From: Chryseobacterium capnotolerans
GTDB taxonomy: Bacteria > Bacteroidota > Bacteroidia > Flavobacteriales > Weeksellaceae
Direction: 5' to 3'
Assembly (NCBI RefSeq): GCF_021278965.1
Contig: NZ_CP065589.1
Coordinates: forward strand, 253,001 to 317,000
DNA: 64,000 nt
Position numbers and translations under genes: made by a program. Positions 53,733 through 62,605 of this stretch are shown one piece after another (the stretch's first letter is position 1; each line of letters opens with the position of its first letter). Under the pieces are notes generated by a model. That model was not told the DNA's origin and did no database searches. It saw only the letters and a list, made by a program, of their open reading frames with translations.

Positions 53733-54674
53733 TTTTCCATTTTTTTTGAAGATTGATTAAGTTTTTAATAATCAGTGTAATGCTTACGATTACAAAGAAG
53801 AAAACCAATAAGAGTATGGCCTCGTGATCTCCCATTCTGACTAGTAAAGAACAGATAATAATGACAATGCTCAACGGAATAATTGCAAAATAAAAGCTGT
53901 TTTTTGTTTTGAAACCATACCAGATGCCTAAAGTATAGATCGCAATGCTAAGCGGAATTAAAAAGGATAATAACGTCTTGTGACTGTCCACAAAATCAAG
54001 ACAAAGTCCAAACGTTGAGATACTCACAACAGCCAGAGATAAAATATTGGTAAACCAATTGGGAATGCTTATTTTTTTATAGTGGGAAAGAAGAATAGAC
54101 CCTATTAAAATGCTTGCATTAAGAGCAAAAAGTAAAAGAATAATGATGCTCTCGTTCCAGTCTTTAGCCACTTGCTCCGAATAGAGAACAAGAGTGGTAT
54201 TGATTAAAATGACATACAGAAGCCATAAAGGAGCAAAATCTGATATGATCACCCAGAGTGTTATAAAAACGGTCCATGCGAGAAAGAAGTCATACGCATC
54301 TGCACCGGTTTGGTAGATCTGCCCGAAAACGGCAAACAAAACTCCCACAAGGGCAGCAGCTCCGGTGAGAATAGTATTTCTGATAGTGTTATTGATTTTG
54401 GGAAGTAATGCTAAAATTGTAGTAACTATTATTAAAGCCTCCGTTAACCCAATTTTTACAAACTTTGGTAATTCTGCCCAGTTATAGGCAAAAAGAAAAT
54501 GATTCCCGATACGGTAAACCCAATTCCCAGGCTGATTAAAAATAATTTAAGAAATTTTTGCCAGGCTTCTTTACTGTTGTATATATTATCTTTAAGTAAA
54601 GTATTGATATCTTCTTCACTCAGATTGCTGTGCCGGCTGAGAATTTGAATGTCTTCTCTCTGTATATTTTTCAT
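53722..54674 (-). pseudogene. DUF2157 membrane protein, one frameshift near 54490-54494
   Basis: About 316 residues if repaired. The upstream frame (54674-54456) has the DUF2157 N-terminal domain (QILSRHSNLSEEDINTLLKDNIYNSKEAWQKFLKLFLISLG) and a first membrane segment. The downstream frame resumes as AYNWAELPKFVKIGLTEALIIV and then GVLFAVFGQIYQTGADAYDFFLAW, the family signature, with further membrane segments. One added base in the A5 run (plus strand 54490-54494) joins FFF and AYNWAE. The rest of the gene is intact and overlaps DUF4401 by 11 bases. A sequencing error is likelier than decay. Confidence 0.82.
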
Positions 54675-54752
54675 TTAAAGTGTATAAGGTGTTGACAGTC
54701 GGTTGCTGTGCTAATGAATAGTTAATCATTTATTGTATAGAATTCAAATTCA

Positions 54753-55805
54753 TTAGGTATCGCAGGAAATATGGTCCCATTCCTGATCCATATAGTTTGT
54801 CAACCAGTTTAAAGCATAGTGTCTCTCATAGACGATTCCAGGATGTACCTGAGTCATTTCCCTGTTGTTGATTCTGGCATCTACACAAGCCCAATCGTAT
54901 CTGTAGTATAGGTCACTGGCATCAAGGATTTGGGATTTGGAGCGAATTTCATGATGAGCGTTAATAAAGTCATTAGGATCCCTGTCACCCCCCACAGGAT
55001 ATTTTTCAAGAGGTATATTATTGAGATCACACAACTCATTAGGAAATGGCAAGGTATCTACTATTTTTAAAGCCCATAGTAAAACCCAGATGCATTCACA
55101 TTTCCAGGTTTCCTGAAATTTTTTGTCTTCCGTAGGATCAGAGAGAAAGTCTTTTTCTTTAGGGGTTACATATTCCCAAAGATCATATTCTATCATATAA
55201 TCCGTTGCAGTTTCTGAATCTATAGTATTAAAAGCTACAAAATTAGTAATGGCGAGTATAGCCACGCGTGCAGCTATTTCTTTGGGTGTTCTCAGTTGGG
55301 TTTCCTCTTCAGATTCTATATGAGGAAGGTTAACATTGATTTTAATGCCTTCTTTTTTAAGAATGTCCTCTGTTCTTTCTTTTCTGGTCATTTGTATTGG
55401 ATGTGATTCTAAGTTTAAAATATTATTGAGTGATGAAGGAAGAGTAGCTAAAATTATTCCCTTAATATCTTTTCCATCTTTTTTTCCTTTGGCCAGTTCA
55501 TCAATCAGTTTATCAAGATACCGGATATTTCTCATCAGTTCATCTTCTATTTCTTCAATACGGTATCCACAGATCACTCCTTTGATTAATGATGTCTTAG
55601 GATTCATCTGAGGAGCTTGTTCAAAGAAAGTTTTAAAATCATTTCTATTGTTCAGCTGTTCCTGAATGGCTTGTTCATCATAGCCGGTCAGCCAATGGAT
55701 AATCTCATGAACTTCTGATTTTGTCCGCCCCTTTTTTTCTGCTTTTTGAATATAATGTGGATAAACACTGGCAAAAGCTGTTGTAAAGATTTTTGTATTC
55801 TGCAT
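54753..55805 (-). CDS. DUF2200 - DUF4272 fusion protein
   Basis: 350 residues in two domains. Residues 1 to about 115 match DUF2200: [33 protein letters not shown], then [42 protein letters not shown]. From about residue 140 the protein reads as DUF4272: [65 protein letters not shown]. Both are uncharacterised cytoplasmic families normally found as separate proteins, and the frame is continuous. The fusion implies that they act together. The hydrolase gene upstream is 17 bases away on the same strand. Confidence 0.85.
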   Translation of the reverse strand: MQNTKIFTTAFASVYPHYIQKAEKKGRTKSEVHEIIHWLTGYDEQAIQEQLNNRNDFKTFFEQAPQMNPKTSLIKGVICGYRIEEIEDELMRNIRYLDKLIDELAKGKKDGKDIKGIILATLPSSLNNILNLESHPIQMTRKERTEDILKKEGIKINVNLPHIESEEETQLRTPKEIAARVAILAITNFVAFNTIDSETATDYMIEYDLWEYVTPKEKDFLSDPTEDKKFQETWKCECIWVLLWALKIVDTLPFPNELCDLNNIPLEKYPVGGDRDPNDFINAHHEIRSKSQILDASDLYYRYDWACVDARINNREMTQVHPGIVYERHYALNWLTNYMDQEWDHISCDT

Positions 55806-55822
55806 GGCTTTGTATCCGGTGC

Positions 55823-56599
55823 TTAGATTAATTTTTGTAATACTTCCTCAAGAATCGTATTGAATTCTTCTGGTTTTTCAAGCATAGGATAATGTCCAAC
55901 TCCTGTAATCGTTACATAGTTGTAGTCCTTAAGATACTTACGGTTGTTTTCAAGATGGGTAGGGGATGCGTCAGAGTTAATAGCAAGTACGGGAACCTGA
56001 ACCTGCTTCGCAATATTTCTAAAATCTGTCTGATATAAAGGTTTGAGTGCATTGATGGCTTTTTCCGGTTCATTTTGAAGGAACTCTTGTTGTACTCTTT
56101 CTTTTACGGCAGGCGGAGTTTGTTCTGCAAAAAGATATTGGGGAAGAATATTTTCCACAGCATATTTAAAGTCAGAACGATAAGTGGATAATATTTGTTC
56201 TACCTGTTCCTTGGTAAAAGCTTCATCCAGGTTTTTCAATGTGTCTATCAAAACCAAAGCTTTTACTTTTGGGATTTTTAAAGAGGCTTCTAGAACATAA
56301 GCACCACTCATTGAATGTCCAACAAGGATAATTTCCTGGGCATCTATCGCATCAGCTACTGCTTTTATATCATCAGCATATTGGGAACTGGTCCAGTTTT
56401 TTCTGGCAGAATCAGACTTTCCATGCCCGGCAAGATCTATTTGGATAATATGATGCTTTGGGGTGAAATATTTTTGTTGGTCACTCCACCACTCGGCATT
56501 TCCAAGCCAGCCATGGATGAGAATGATCGCTGTATTTCCGTTTCCGGATTCTTTGTAATGAATTTTCTGATTATCTGAAGAAACTGCGTATTTTTCCAT
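55823..56599 (-). CDS. alpha/beta fold hydrolase
   Basis: 258 residues, no signal peptide, cytoplasmic. The fold shows [15 protein letters not shown] (oxyanion hole), nucleophile elbow GHSMSG with Ser96, an acidic residue in [10 protein letters not shown] and catalytic His in [13 protein letters not shown]. It resembles haloperoxidase-like or ester hydrolases of the small alpha/beta group; the substrate is unknown. It is followed 17 bases later by the DUF2200-DUF4272 gene and may be co-transcribed with it. Confidence 0.93.
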   Translation of the reverse strand: MEKYAVSSDNQKIHYKESGNGNTAIILIHGWLGNAEWWSDQQKYFTPKHHIIQIDLAGHGKSDSARKNWTSSQYADDIKAVADAIDAQEIILVGHSMSGAYVLEASLKIPKVKALVLIDTLKNLDEAFTKEQVEQILSTYRSDFKYAVENILPQYLFAEQTPPAVKERVQQEFLQNEPEKAINALKPLYQTDFRNIAKQVQVPVLAINSDASPTHLENNRKYLKDYNYVTITGVGHYPMLEKPEEFNTILEEVLQKLI

Positions 56600-56709
56600 A
56601 GAACTTCTATTTTATGTTGGTGTGTGAATAATTTTAAAGAAACTAAGGTACAAAAAGCTGGTAGAAAGTAAAAAGATTCATTTCTGTAGGGCCTTTTAAC
56701 TCTGTATTT

Positions 56710-57465
56710 TTATTGAGTTTTGAATAGTTTAATCGTATAGTCGAGCAATTTTTGATCTCCATATTCGCCATGCCCCGGAACCACAATTTTTACATTAGGA
56801 TATTCTTTTTTTACATTTTCTACAGTGGCAGACCATGTTGAAACATTGGCATCTCCCAAATATCCTTTGCTGGCTTCCAGTTCTTTTAGGAGACAGCCTC
56901 CGAATACTATATTTTCTTTGGGGAAATAACCTACAATATTATCTTTTGTATGGCCTTCCCCAAAGAATTTGCTAATTGTTTTTTCATTCCCAACTTTTAA
57001 TATCAATGAATCGTTAAAGCTGTTTTGAGGAATGACAAAATTATTTTCTCTGGCTAATTCAATCGTTTTAGAATATGAATATGAAGGTATACTATGATTA
57101 TGAAAGGCTTGTAAACCACCTAAACTATCATCGTGAAAATGGGTAGGAATAATAGCGTTGATCTTTGCATGAAGTGTTTTATTGATCCATTGTATCAATT
57201 CTTCTGAACTTTTGTCATTGGTAGGAGTATCAAAAACAATTGTTTCTCCACTGTTTTTTACAATAAGCCCATTGCAGGGAACATTCCCGAAATCATTAGT
57301 TTGTTTAAAGGATGTGTGGATAAATGCGTTTTCTGAAATTTGTGTAATGATGAGGTTTTTAGATGTATATATTTCCTTTGCTGTAAAGTTATTTGAGTGT
57401 TGAGAACCGCAACTTAAGATGACAAAAGAAAATAAGATGATGAATAAGTTTTTAATAATTCTCAT
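56710..57465 (-). CDS. subclass B1 metallo-beta-lactamase, lipoprotein type
   Basis: 251 residues. The N-terminus MRIIKNLFIILFSFVILSC has a lipobox (Cys19), so the enzyme should be anchored to a membrane, unlike most soluble enzymes of the class. The B1 zinc ligands are complete: His109, His111 and Asp113 in THFHDD, His172 in GEGHTKDN, Cys191 in FGGCLLK (with Lys194) and His232 in VPGHGEYG. Length and spacing fit B1 beta-lactamases, which Chryseobacterium relatives often carry on the chromosome. It would hydrolyse beta-lactams including carbapenems if expressed; the actual spectrum cannot be read from sequence. It stands alone, without mobile elements. Confidence 0.9.
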   Translation of the reverse strand: MRIIKNLFIILFSFVILSCGSQHSNNFTAKEIYTSKNLIITQISENAFIHTSFKQTNDFGNVPCNGLIVKNSGETIVFDTPTNDKSSEELIQWINKTLHAKINAIIPTHFHDDSLGGLQAFHNHSIPSYSYSKTIELARENNFVIPQNSFNDSLILKVGNEKTISKFFGEGHTKDNIVGYFPKENIVFGGCLLKELEASKGYLGDANVSTWSATVENVKKEYPNVKIVVPGHGEYGDQKLLDYTIKLFKTQ

Positions 57466-57642
57466 TGTTTTTTTAGGGATGTTTTTAATTGATATTCTGA
57501 AGTTTAAATTACAAAATATTAACTGATGGAAATTAAGTAGAAGTTATTTTTTTCATCCAATTCATAAATTCATTAAAGAAACTCATCCACGATTGTTTTT
57601 GTGCTTTCTTATAAATTCAGATTTCTGGACAGAACGAATCAT

Positions 57643-57678
57643 AAAAAAATCCCTGAAAAAATTGACGCTTTTCAGGGA
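57643..57678 (-). terminator. terminator of the hot-dog-like gene
   Basis: Ten-base stem TCCCTGAAAA / TTTTCAGGGA (57650-57659 and 57669-57678), followed by T7 on the minus strand. Confidence 0.88.
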
Positions 57679-57701
57679 CAGTATAAGAGTTATGGCTGTC
57701 T

Positions 57702-58541
57702 TTATTTCTGTGTTTCAGATTTAATATTAATAATTATTACTCCGTAAGAATTTCCTGAAGTATCTTTTATTTCACATTTAAAATAGATGAGATTCTTTAA
57801 AAATCTTTGCTGAAAAACTTCCACTAAAAATTCTGTTCCGGTAGGCATTGCTTTGGATACGTATCCTTCCAGGCTGTCAATTTCATAAATATTTTGGTTT
57901 CCTAGAAAGTTAAAGATTTCTCGCAGCACACAATTGGTGATGAAAACAAAAGGAACAATGGGGTAATTTTCAAAATGGCCTTTACATTGGTTCGGAGTAA
58001 AAGGCATAATGGATATAGTAAACTGATGGTGGTTGTCTGTTCTATTTATTTTCCCTTCGGGGAGTTTTTCATCATAATTTTCAATAGGGGTATCATTGAA
58101 AAAATCTTTATAAAAAGACCTGAATGAATCCTGATTGATAATGTAATAATCCAATTCGAAGGAATATAATGTTTCTCCCGATTGCTTGTCTTTTGCATTA
58201 AGACAGGATTTACCTTTTCTTGTAGAGTGCAGATAACTTCCTCCGGTAATGGAAATGGTATCAGGGATGGGGTTATAGGATAGTTTTCTGATCCTTAATT
58301 TTTCTCCCAGAAAATAAATTTTTTCTTTAGAAGAGTCATTTAACAATTTGTAAAGACTACAGCTTCCCAGTGAAGCCAATATCTTTAGCAGGTGAGTAAG
58401 ATTTTCATGGCTGAAGTCCTGACCGGATATTTCTGTTTCTATGGTATGCCTATTGAAAATAATATTTTCCGGAATTGTAATGTAAGGAATTGTTTCCCCA
58501 ATGTAAGGGATGATGCTTTTTTGAATGTCGGTTGTTGTCAT
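57702..58541 (-). CDS. hypothetical protein, possible hot-dog fold
   Basis: 279 residues, no signal peptide. The segment ISIMPFTPNQCKGHFENYPIVPFVFITNCVLREIF resembles the FabZ/FabA dehydratase helix (HFPxxPVxPGVL) with changes, so a degenerate (possibly double) hot-dog fold of the kind that binds acyl thioesters is plausible. After it come strands such as EFLVEVFQQRFLKNLIYFKCEIKD and SYGVIIINIK, as in that fold. The catalytic His of FabZ could be the one in GHFENYP. No neighbouring lipid genes support a pathway. A terminator follows. The fold call is tentative; activity unknown. Confidence 0.7.
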   Translation of the reverse strand: MTTTDIQKSIIPYIGETIPYITIPENIIFNRHTIETEISGQDFSHENLTHLLKILASLGSCSLYKLLNDSSKEKIYFLGEKLRIRKLSYNPIPDTISITGGSYLHSTRKGKSCLNAKDKQSGETLYSFELDYYIINQDSFRSFYKDFFNDTPIENYDEKLPEGKINRTDNHHQFTISIMPFTPNQCKGHFENYPIVPFVFITNCVLREIFNFLGNQNIYEIDSLEGYVSKAMPTGTEFLVEVFQQRFLKNLIYFKCEIKDTSGNSYGVIIINIKSETQK

Positions 58542-59174
58542 TGAATGAGGGTATTAAATTGTTTTCATTTTTTGTGGATAACTTTTTCAGCAATAATAGC
58601 TGTGAGCGACTGATCATGGTCAACGGGATATTGACATTATCTCTCTGTACACCGGATTGAGAATAATAAGGGAAAGTATTGCTGGTGGTGTACTTCTAAC
58701 TAGAAAATCTTTGTTTTCCTTATTTTTTGAAATGGAACTTGATTGTTTTTGTATTTCTTTTCATAGTGATTTGATTGGTTTTTTAAAATTACAAAAAAAA
58801 CAGTTATAAATGTTTATGATTAATTAATTGTGGTGTTTTTTTAGTGGAAAAATAAATGATTTATACACTAAATAAGGCTGATAAGAGGTTTCTGAAAAAG
58901 TTATCCACATAAAGTTATTAACAAATAAAAATAAATGTAAATAACTTTATGTGGATATTTATTGTGTTTAAATAATTGATTATTATGTTTTTGCGATTTA
59001 TTTATATTTGTTGTTTAAAAGTTATCCACATTGATTAATGACATGGGCTTGACTGATGAAAAGTTATCCACATGTTTTATTCATCAACTCATAAACCATG
59101 AATCTTTGTATTCCTCCGATGTGAAGAATAGCAATAAAAGTGGAAATTCTTGTTTATTTTGAAATTGTATGCTT
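58542..59174. other. candidate replication origin region: DnaA-box cluster
   Basis: A 630-base gene-free AT-rich region with four perfect DnaA boxes TTATCCACA: 58573-58581 (minus), 58901-58909, 59022-59030 and 59064-59072 (plus). Also a one-mismatch box at 58950-58958 (minus) and TTATACACT at 58861. It also holds an 18-bp inverted repeat and AT-rich stretches. Further perfect boxes occur in genes nearby (55756, 57314, 61613). No coding frame was found in it. It could also be a DnaA-regulated or DnaA-titrating locus. Confidence 0.55.
58902..58957. repeat. 18-bp perfect inverted repeat containing DnaA boxes
   Basis: TATCCACATAAAGTTATT at 58902-58919 and its exact reverse complement at 58940-58957, with a 20-base A-rich spacer. 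Each arm contains most of a DnaA box, so the boxes face each other. Confidence 0.85.
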
Positions 59175-60191
59175 CTACAGGCTTTCTATATAGTTTTCAT
59201 AACCGCTTTTTTCCAGAAGGTCATTAGGACTTAAATGATAAATGTCCTTCCATGAATCCAGACCATTTTTTTCAACATATTTTTCAATGATTCTGAATCC
59301 CAGCCAATAGTTCATAGATTTTGGAGCATCTGGAAATAGCTTGAATTTATCATTTCTTAATAATGGATTATTCCCTGAACGGTCGGAAAAATAAGATTTT
59401 AATTTTGTAAATATTTCTTTCTCGTTTCTGAGATACCAATTCCAATTCTCTTTTGTCATATGTTCTACAGCTTCATATTTCTCCATTTTGCGGTTAAAAA
59501 ACACATAGGTAAAGTAGCAGGCAAAACCTTCGTCTATTGTCTGGCCCAAAGCAGATCCTCTGTTGCTGTCTGCATTTCTGAAGTGTTCATACACCAGATG
59601 ATTCAATTCATGAGGGAGTCCTTTTTCAAGGGTGTGGAGAATATCTACCTCTTTATTATTAAGTTCTAAGGCAAATTGTTCAGCATTGCATCCGCCAAAC
59701 GAAATTCCTGTGATCGGAGTGAAGAGTAAACTTATTTTAGCCTTTGGCTGATAAGGAACCAGCTTGTTGAATTGAGTAAGAGTATTTTGAAAATGTTTTT
59801 TAAGATCAATACTTAAAATAATATTGGCCTTATCTTCCAACTCCGGTTTATTTTTTTCATAAAAGATTTTGTTCCAGGCTATCATGCCTTTAGGATTGTT
59901 GAATAGATGAGCATTCTCTTCCCCAAAAATAACTGCATAGCAGCTGTCCCATAATTTTTTATGAGGCAGATAAACATTTTTAACAATCCTTGTGGAGTCG
60001 TATTGATGATTTTTATGAGCAAGAAGCTGATGCTTAAAGAGATTGTTGATTACAATGTTTTCAACTTTTACACTATCAGCAACCTTTTCTAATCTGTTAT
60101 ACTCAAAATTTTTATCAACAATAGAGGATGAAGGCCTTGTAGAACAAGAGAATATGACAAATGCTGATAAAAATGGAATAATTTTTTTCAT
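59175..60191 (-). CDS. DUF2268-type lipoprotein, predicted zinc protease
   Basis: 338 residues. N-terminus MKKIIPFLSAFVIFSC with lipobox Cys16. The predicted zinc motif HELNH (residues 194-198) with a downstream acidic residue in TIDEGFACYFTYVF fits the DUF2268 family of putative zinc-dependent proteases, which also includes gliding-motility lipoprotein GldB-like proteins. The conserved FSFGGCNAEQ-like segment before it (TGISFGGCNAEQFALEL) is also typical. Its substrate is unknown, and there is no gliding gene next to it, so the GldB name is not used. Confidence 0.85.
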   Translation of the reverse strand: MKKIIPFLSAFVIFSCSTRPSSSIVDKNFEYNRLEKVADSVKVENIVINNLFKHQLLAHKNHQYDSTRIVKNVYLPHKKLWDSCYAVIFGEENAHLFNNPKGMIAWNKIFYEKNKPELEDKANIILSIDLKKHFQNTLTQFNKLVPYQPKAKISLLFTPITGISFGGCNAEQFALELNNKEVDILHTLEKGLPHELNHLVYEHFRNADSNRGSALGQTIDEGFACYFTYVFFNRKMEKYEAVEHMTKENWNWYLRNEKEIFTKLKSYFSDRSGNNPLLRNDKFKLFPDAPKSMNYWLGFRIIEKYVEKNGLDSWKDIYHLSPNDLLEKSGYENYIESL

Positions 60192-60217
60192 TGAATGAGT
60201 TTCCGATTATTAAACGA

Positions 60218-61275
60218 TTATTGTATTGGTGTCAGTGCTTTTGAATTTCTTGTAATCGCAACATATTGAAAATAATCCAATGTATGGGTGTTGGGTTGTG
60301 GTGCGAAGCTTTCTCCAAACATTCTTGATTTTATGGATATTAATTTATCAGCCTGTTGATAAGGAGAATGATTAGCATTGAGTTTGAATAATGTTATAGC
60401 ATTGGGGCGGGCCCAATCTTTGAAATCATTAATTCCTTTTACCAGCATGAATGGTCCATCAGCATTGATCCAGTCTATTTTCTCATCCTCCGGAGTAGGG
60501 AATTGTGTGGTTTTTGGAAGATACATTTCACTGTCTAAAGGATAACTTACAATACTTGAAGTTTTAAAACCAGAGTTTTTAAGTTCTTCTGCAAAAGGTT
60601 TCTTATCTTTTTTACGCCGTGCTGAAGTACATGATAAAATCCGAAAAGTCCATAGAATTTCTCATGTTCAATGTGCTGTTTTTTTACTGCGTTTTTAAAA
60701 TTTACGATCATGGCAGAATCTCTGTAGATCTTACGGGAATTATCATTGAAATCTGTATCAATTCCAATGACGGATATTTTCAAAGAATCTTTTAGGGTTT
60801 GATTGTAATCATAGATAGCATTCCATTTTTCCATTAATTCTTTGCTGGATTGTTGTGGAATTCTCTTCTTTACAGCGACTACAACTTCTTTAAGCAGGTT
60901 TTGGTCCTTTGTATTTCCATGTAGGAAGAGATTTAGCTTATGTGAATAAATGCTGTCCATCTCAGCTATATAGTATTTGACACCCGTTTTTTGATTTAGA
61001 AATTTCAGAAAATTAAGGTCCAGCTTCTGATTATCTGCATATCCATGGATTTCACCCAAAAGGATAACCTGTGAAGTATAGAAGTTATCATCAAATAATT
61101 TATCATCTATTTTATCATTAACGGACACCTGATTGTTTTTCAGATAGCCTGTAAATTCGGAATCTTTTCCGCCAATAAAAATTGTATTACTAATAAAAAC
61201 ATAAAGAATAGAAATTAAAATGATACCCAATACAGATAGTAAAAAGTATTTGAAGAATTTGAAAATTTTTTTCAT
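60218..61275 (-). pseudogene. membrane-anchored hypothetical protein with GEIHG motif, one frameshift at 60610-60615
   Basis: About 352 residues if repaired. The N-terminal hydrophobic segment (YFLLSVLGIILISILYVFI) anchors it, and LLGEIHGYADNQKLDLNFL (Gly74-Glu75, His77) resembles the active-site start of ChaN/erythromycin-esterase-like proteins, with no stronger match. The upstream frame runs to HVLQHGVKK; the downstream frame resumes as DKKPFAEELKNSGFKTSSIVSYP and ends in FQYVAITRNSKALTP. One added T/A in the six-base run at 60610-60615 joins them. The function is unknown; the family call rests on one motif. It follows the unit at 61.3 kb on the same strand. Confidence 0.75.
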
Positions 61276-61566
61276 GGGTTATTTTTAAACCAATATATTA
61301 TAAAAAATGAATGGAAAAAAATTTTAGAGACCGAATGGTTGATTTTTATTTCTGAATGGTAATTGATAAAGCTTTGAAAACTATAAAAGTTGGAAATCTT
61401 TGTTGAATGAATTGATTCAATTGTTTAGAAAATGGATTAAGTAAATTGAAAGATAAAGTATTTTTTTGCAATGTGAGCACTGGAAAGTGGCTATTTCTCT
61501 TAAACTCTCTGGGGTACCATAGGTTTTAAAATTATAATATTTATTTTTTTCTTTGATGCTGTTTTC
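61276..61566. other. intergenic region
   Basis: About 290 AT-rich bases with no plausible coding frame, repeat or terminator seen. Confidence 0.5.
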
Positions 61567-61815
61567 TCAATACATATAATGAATACTGATTTCATAGAGC
61601 TCATCTTCATTTTGTGGATAACCTGTAAATTCCGTAATGTTTTCACAACAGAAAGGAATATCAGGTTTTTGCATAAATAATAGGATATCCAGTGTACGGT
61701 TATATTTTTCTGTTAACACCATTTTGACTTCGTTAGTTTGAACATAAGAAAGGTTAAGTAAATGCAGGTACCTTTCAATAGTATCTTCATACAGAAAATT
61801 ACAAGTATGCGTCAT
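61567..61815 (-). CDS. small hypothetical protein, 82 residues
   Basis: MTHTCNFLYEDTIERYLHLLNLSYVQTNEVKMVL, then TEKYNRTLDILLFMQKPDIPFCCENITEFTGYP and an acidic end. Soluble, no signal, no recognised family. Two cysteines (CC) occur late. It begins nine bases after the stop of the degenerate zinc-ribbon gene on the same strand, so the two may be co-transcribed. The frame is supported by its length in an AT-rich region and its fitting start; function unknown. Confidence 0.6.
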   Translation of the reverse strand: MTHTCNFLYEDTIERYLHLLNLSYVQTNEVKMVLTEKYNRTLDILLFMQKPDIPFCCENITEFTGYPQNEDELYEISIHYMY

Positions 61816-61824
61816 GGGTTTAGA

Positions 61825-62025
61825 TTATAAGCAATCTTGGCAGTCAGCATAAATATCATCATCAATCTCACCATTTTCAAGATAACTTTTCCTTGGTAAG
61901 GAAATAAATCCACATCATACTTTCCACAGACGTGGCATTCTGTGTAATATTCATCAAGTTTTTCAAGGGCATGATCGGAAATAAGTTCTAAGATTTCTTC
62001 TATTTTTTAATAAGCTATTCAGGCA
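61825..62025 (-). pseudogene. degenerate zinc-ribbon-like small gene, two frameshifts
   Basis: Reading the minus strand with one added A at the A6 run (62003-62008) and one added T near 61902-61908 gives SLLKKIEEILELISDHALEKLDEYY, then TECHVCGKYDVDFISLPRKS and NGEIDDDIYADCQDCL with a stop at 61825. The two CxxC pairs (CHVC, CQDC) suggest a zinc ribbon. Without those changes there is no continuous frame, and no clear start codon is seen. It may be a real small gene damaged by sequencing errors, or a remnant. Confidence 0.45.
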
Positions 62026-62069
62026 GATGTTATGGTGTTATATACCAGAAAAGCTGTAATGAAAATGAT

Positions 62070-62573
62070 TTATTCTTTGTCTTTGTAAATATTCCAGAAG
62101 TTAAAGTCGGTCATAGGAGCATCTGTGATTCCTACATTACGGCCCATTGTAACGATTTGGCCTCTATGGTAAGTTCCATGAAGAATGACATGTTGGATAT
62201 ATTCATATTTTGAAAAATCACATTGAAACCATTGGGATTCTATCTTTACATTTTCGGATAGATCTTCTTCAGATAAGCTTTCCACATAATCAACCAGCTT
62301 TTGCGAGTTATTTTTTATGTTGTTGAACACTTCTTCTTTACTGGTTTCAGCGGCGGTTTTGGCAAAATCGAAATCGTTGTTTTCAGAAATATAACTCCAC
62401 CAATATTCTTGGGTCTGCCAGATATGATGCAAGGTTTTCAGGATCGTCGGAAAGCTGGAAATTACTTCCTGGTTAAGTTGTTCATCAGATTTTGTGGATA
62501 GCCAGTCAATGTATTTATTGACTACCCAGTTGTTGTACTGAACGGTTTTGTTGATTAAAGTTTTTAAGCTCAT
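62070..62573 (-). CDS. DinB/DfrA-type four-helix metal-binding protein
   Basis: 167 residues in the DinB superfamily (unrelated to DNA polymerase IV). The four-helix bundle has its metal ligands in TLHHIWQTQEYWW and HGTYHRGQIVTMGR, the last being the family signature HxxxHRGQ. Members are nickel- or zinc-binding thiol-dependent enzymes or stress proteins; the reaction is unknown here. The ATG at 62573 fits the family start; a longer frame from 62609 is rejected because it would add unrelated residues. It lies between small damaged genes on the same strand. Confidence 0.9.
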   Translation of the reverse strand: MSLKTLINKTVQYNNWVVNKYIDWLSTKSDEQLNQEVISSFPTILKTLHHIWQTQEYWWSYISENNDFDFAKTAAETSKEEVFNNIKNNSQKLVDYVESLSEEDLSENVKIESQWFQCDFSKYEYIQHVILHGTYHRGQIVTMGRNVGITDAPMTDFNFWNIYKDKE

Positions 62574-62605
62574 AGTATTAATATTTTGTGGTTTAACAAT
62601 GAGAA

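Noticed and set aside
59175..60191. Naming the DUF2268 lipoprotein gldB
   Set aside because: The zinc-protease motif fits the wider DUF2268 family, and no gliding genes are adjacent.
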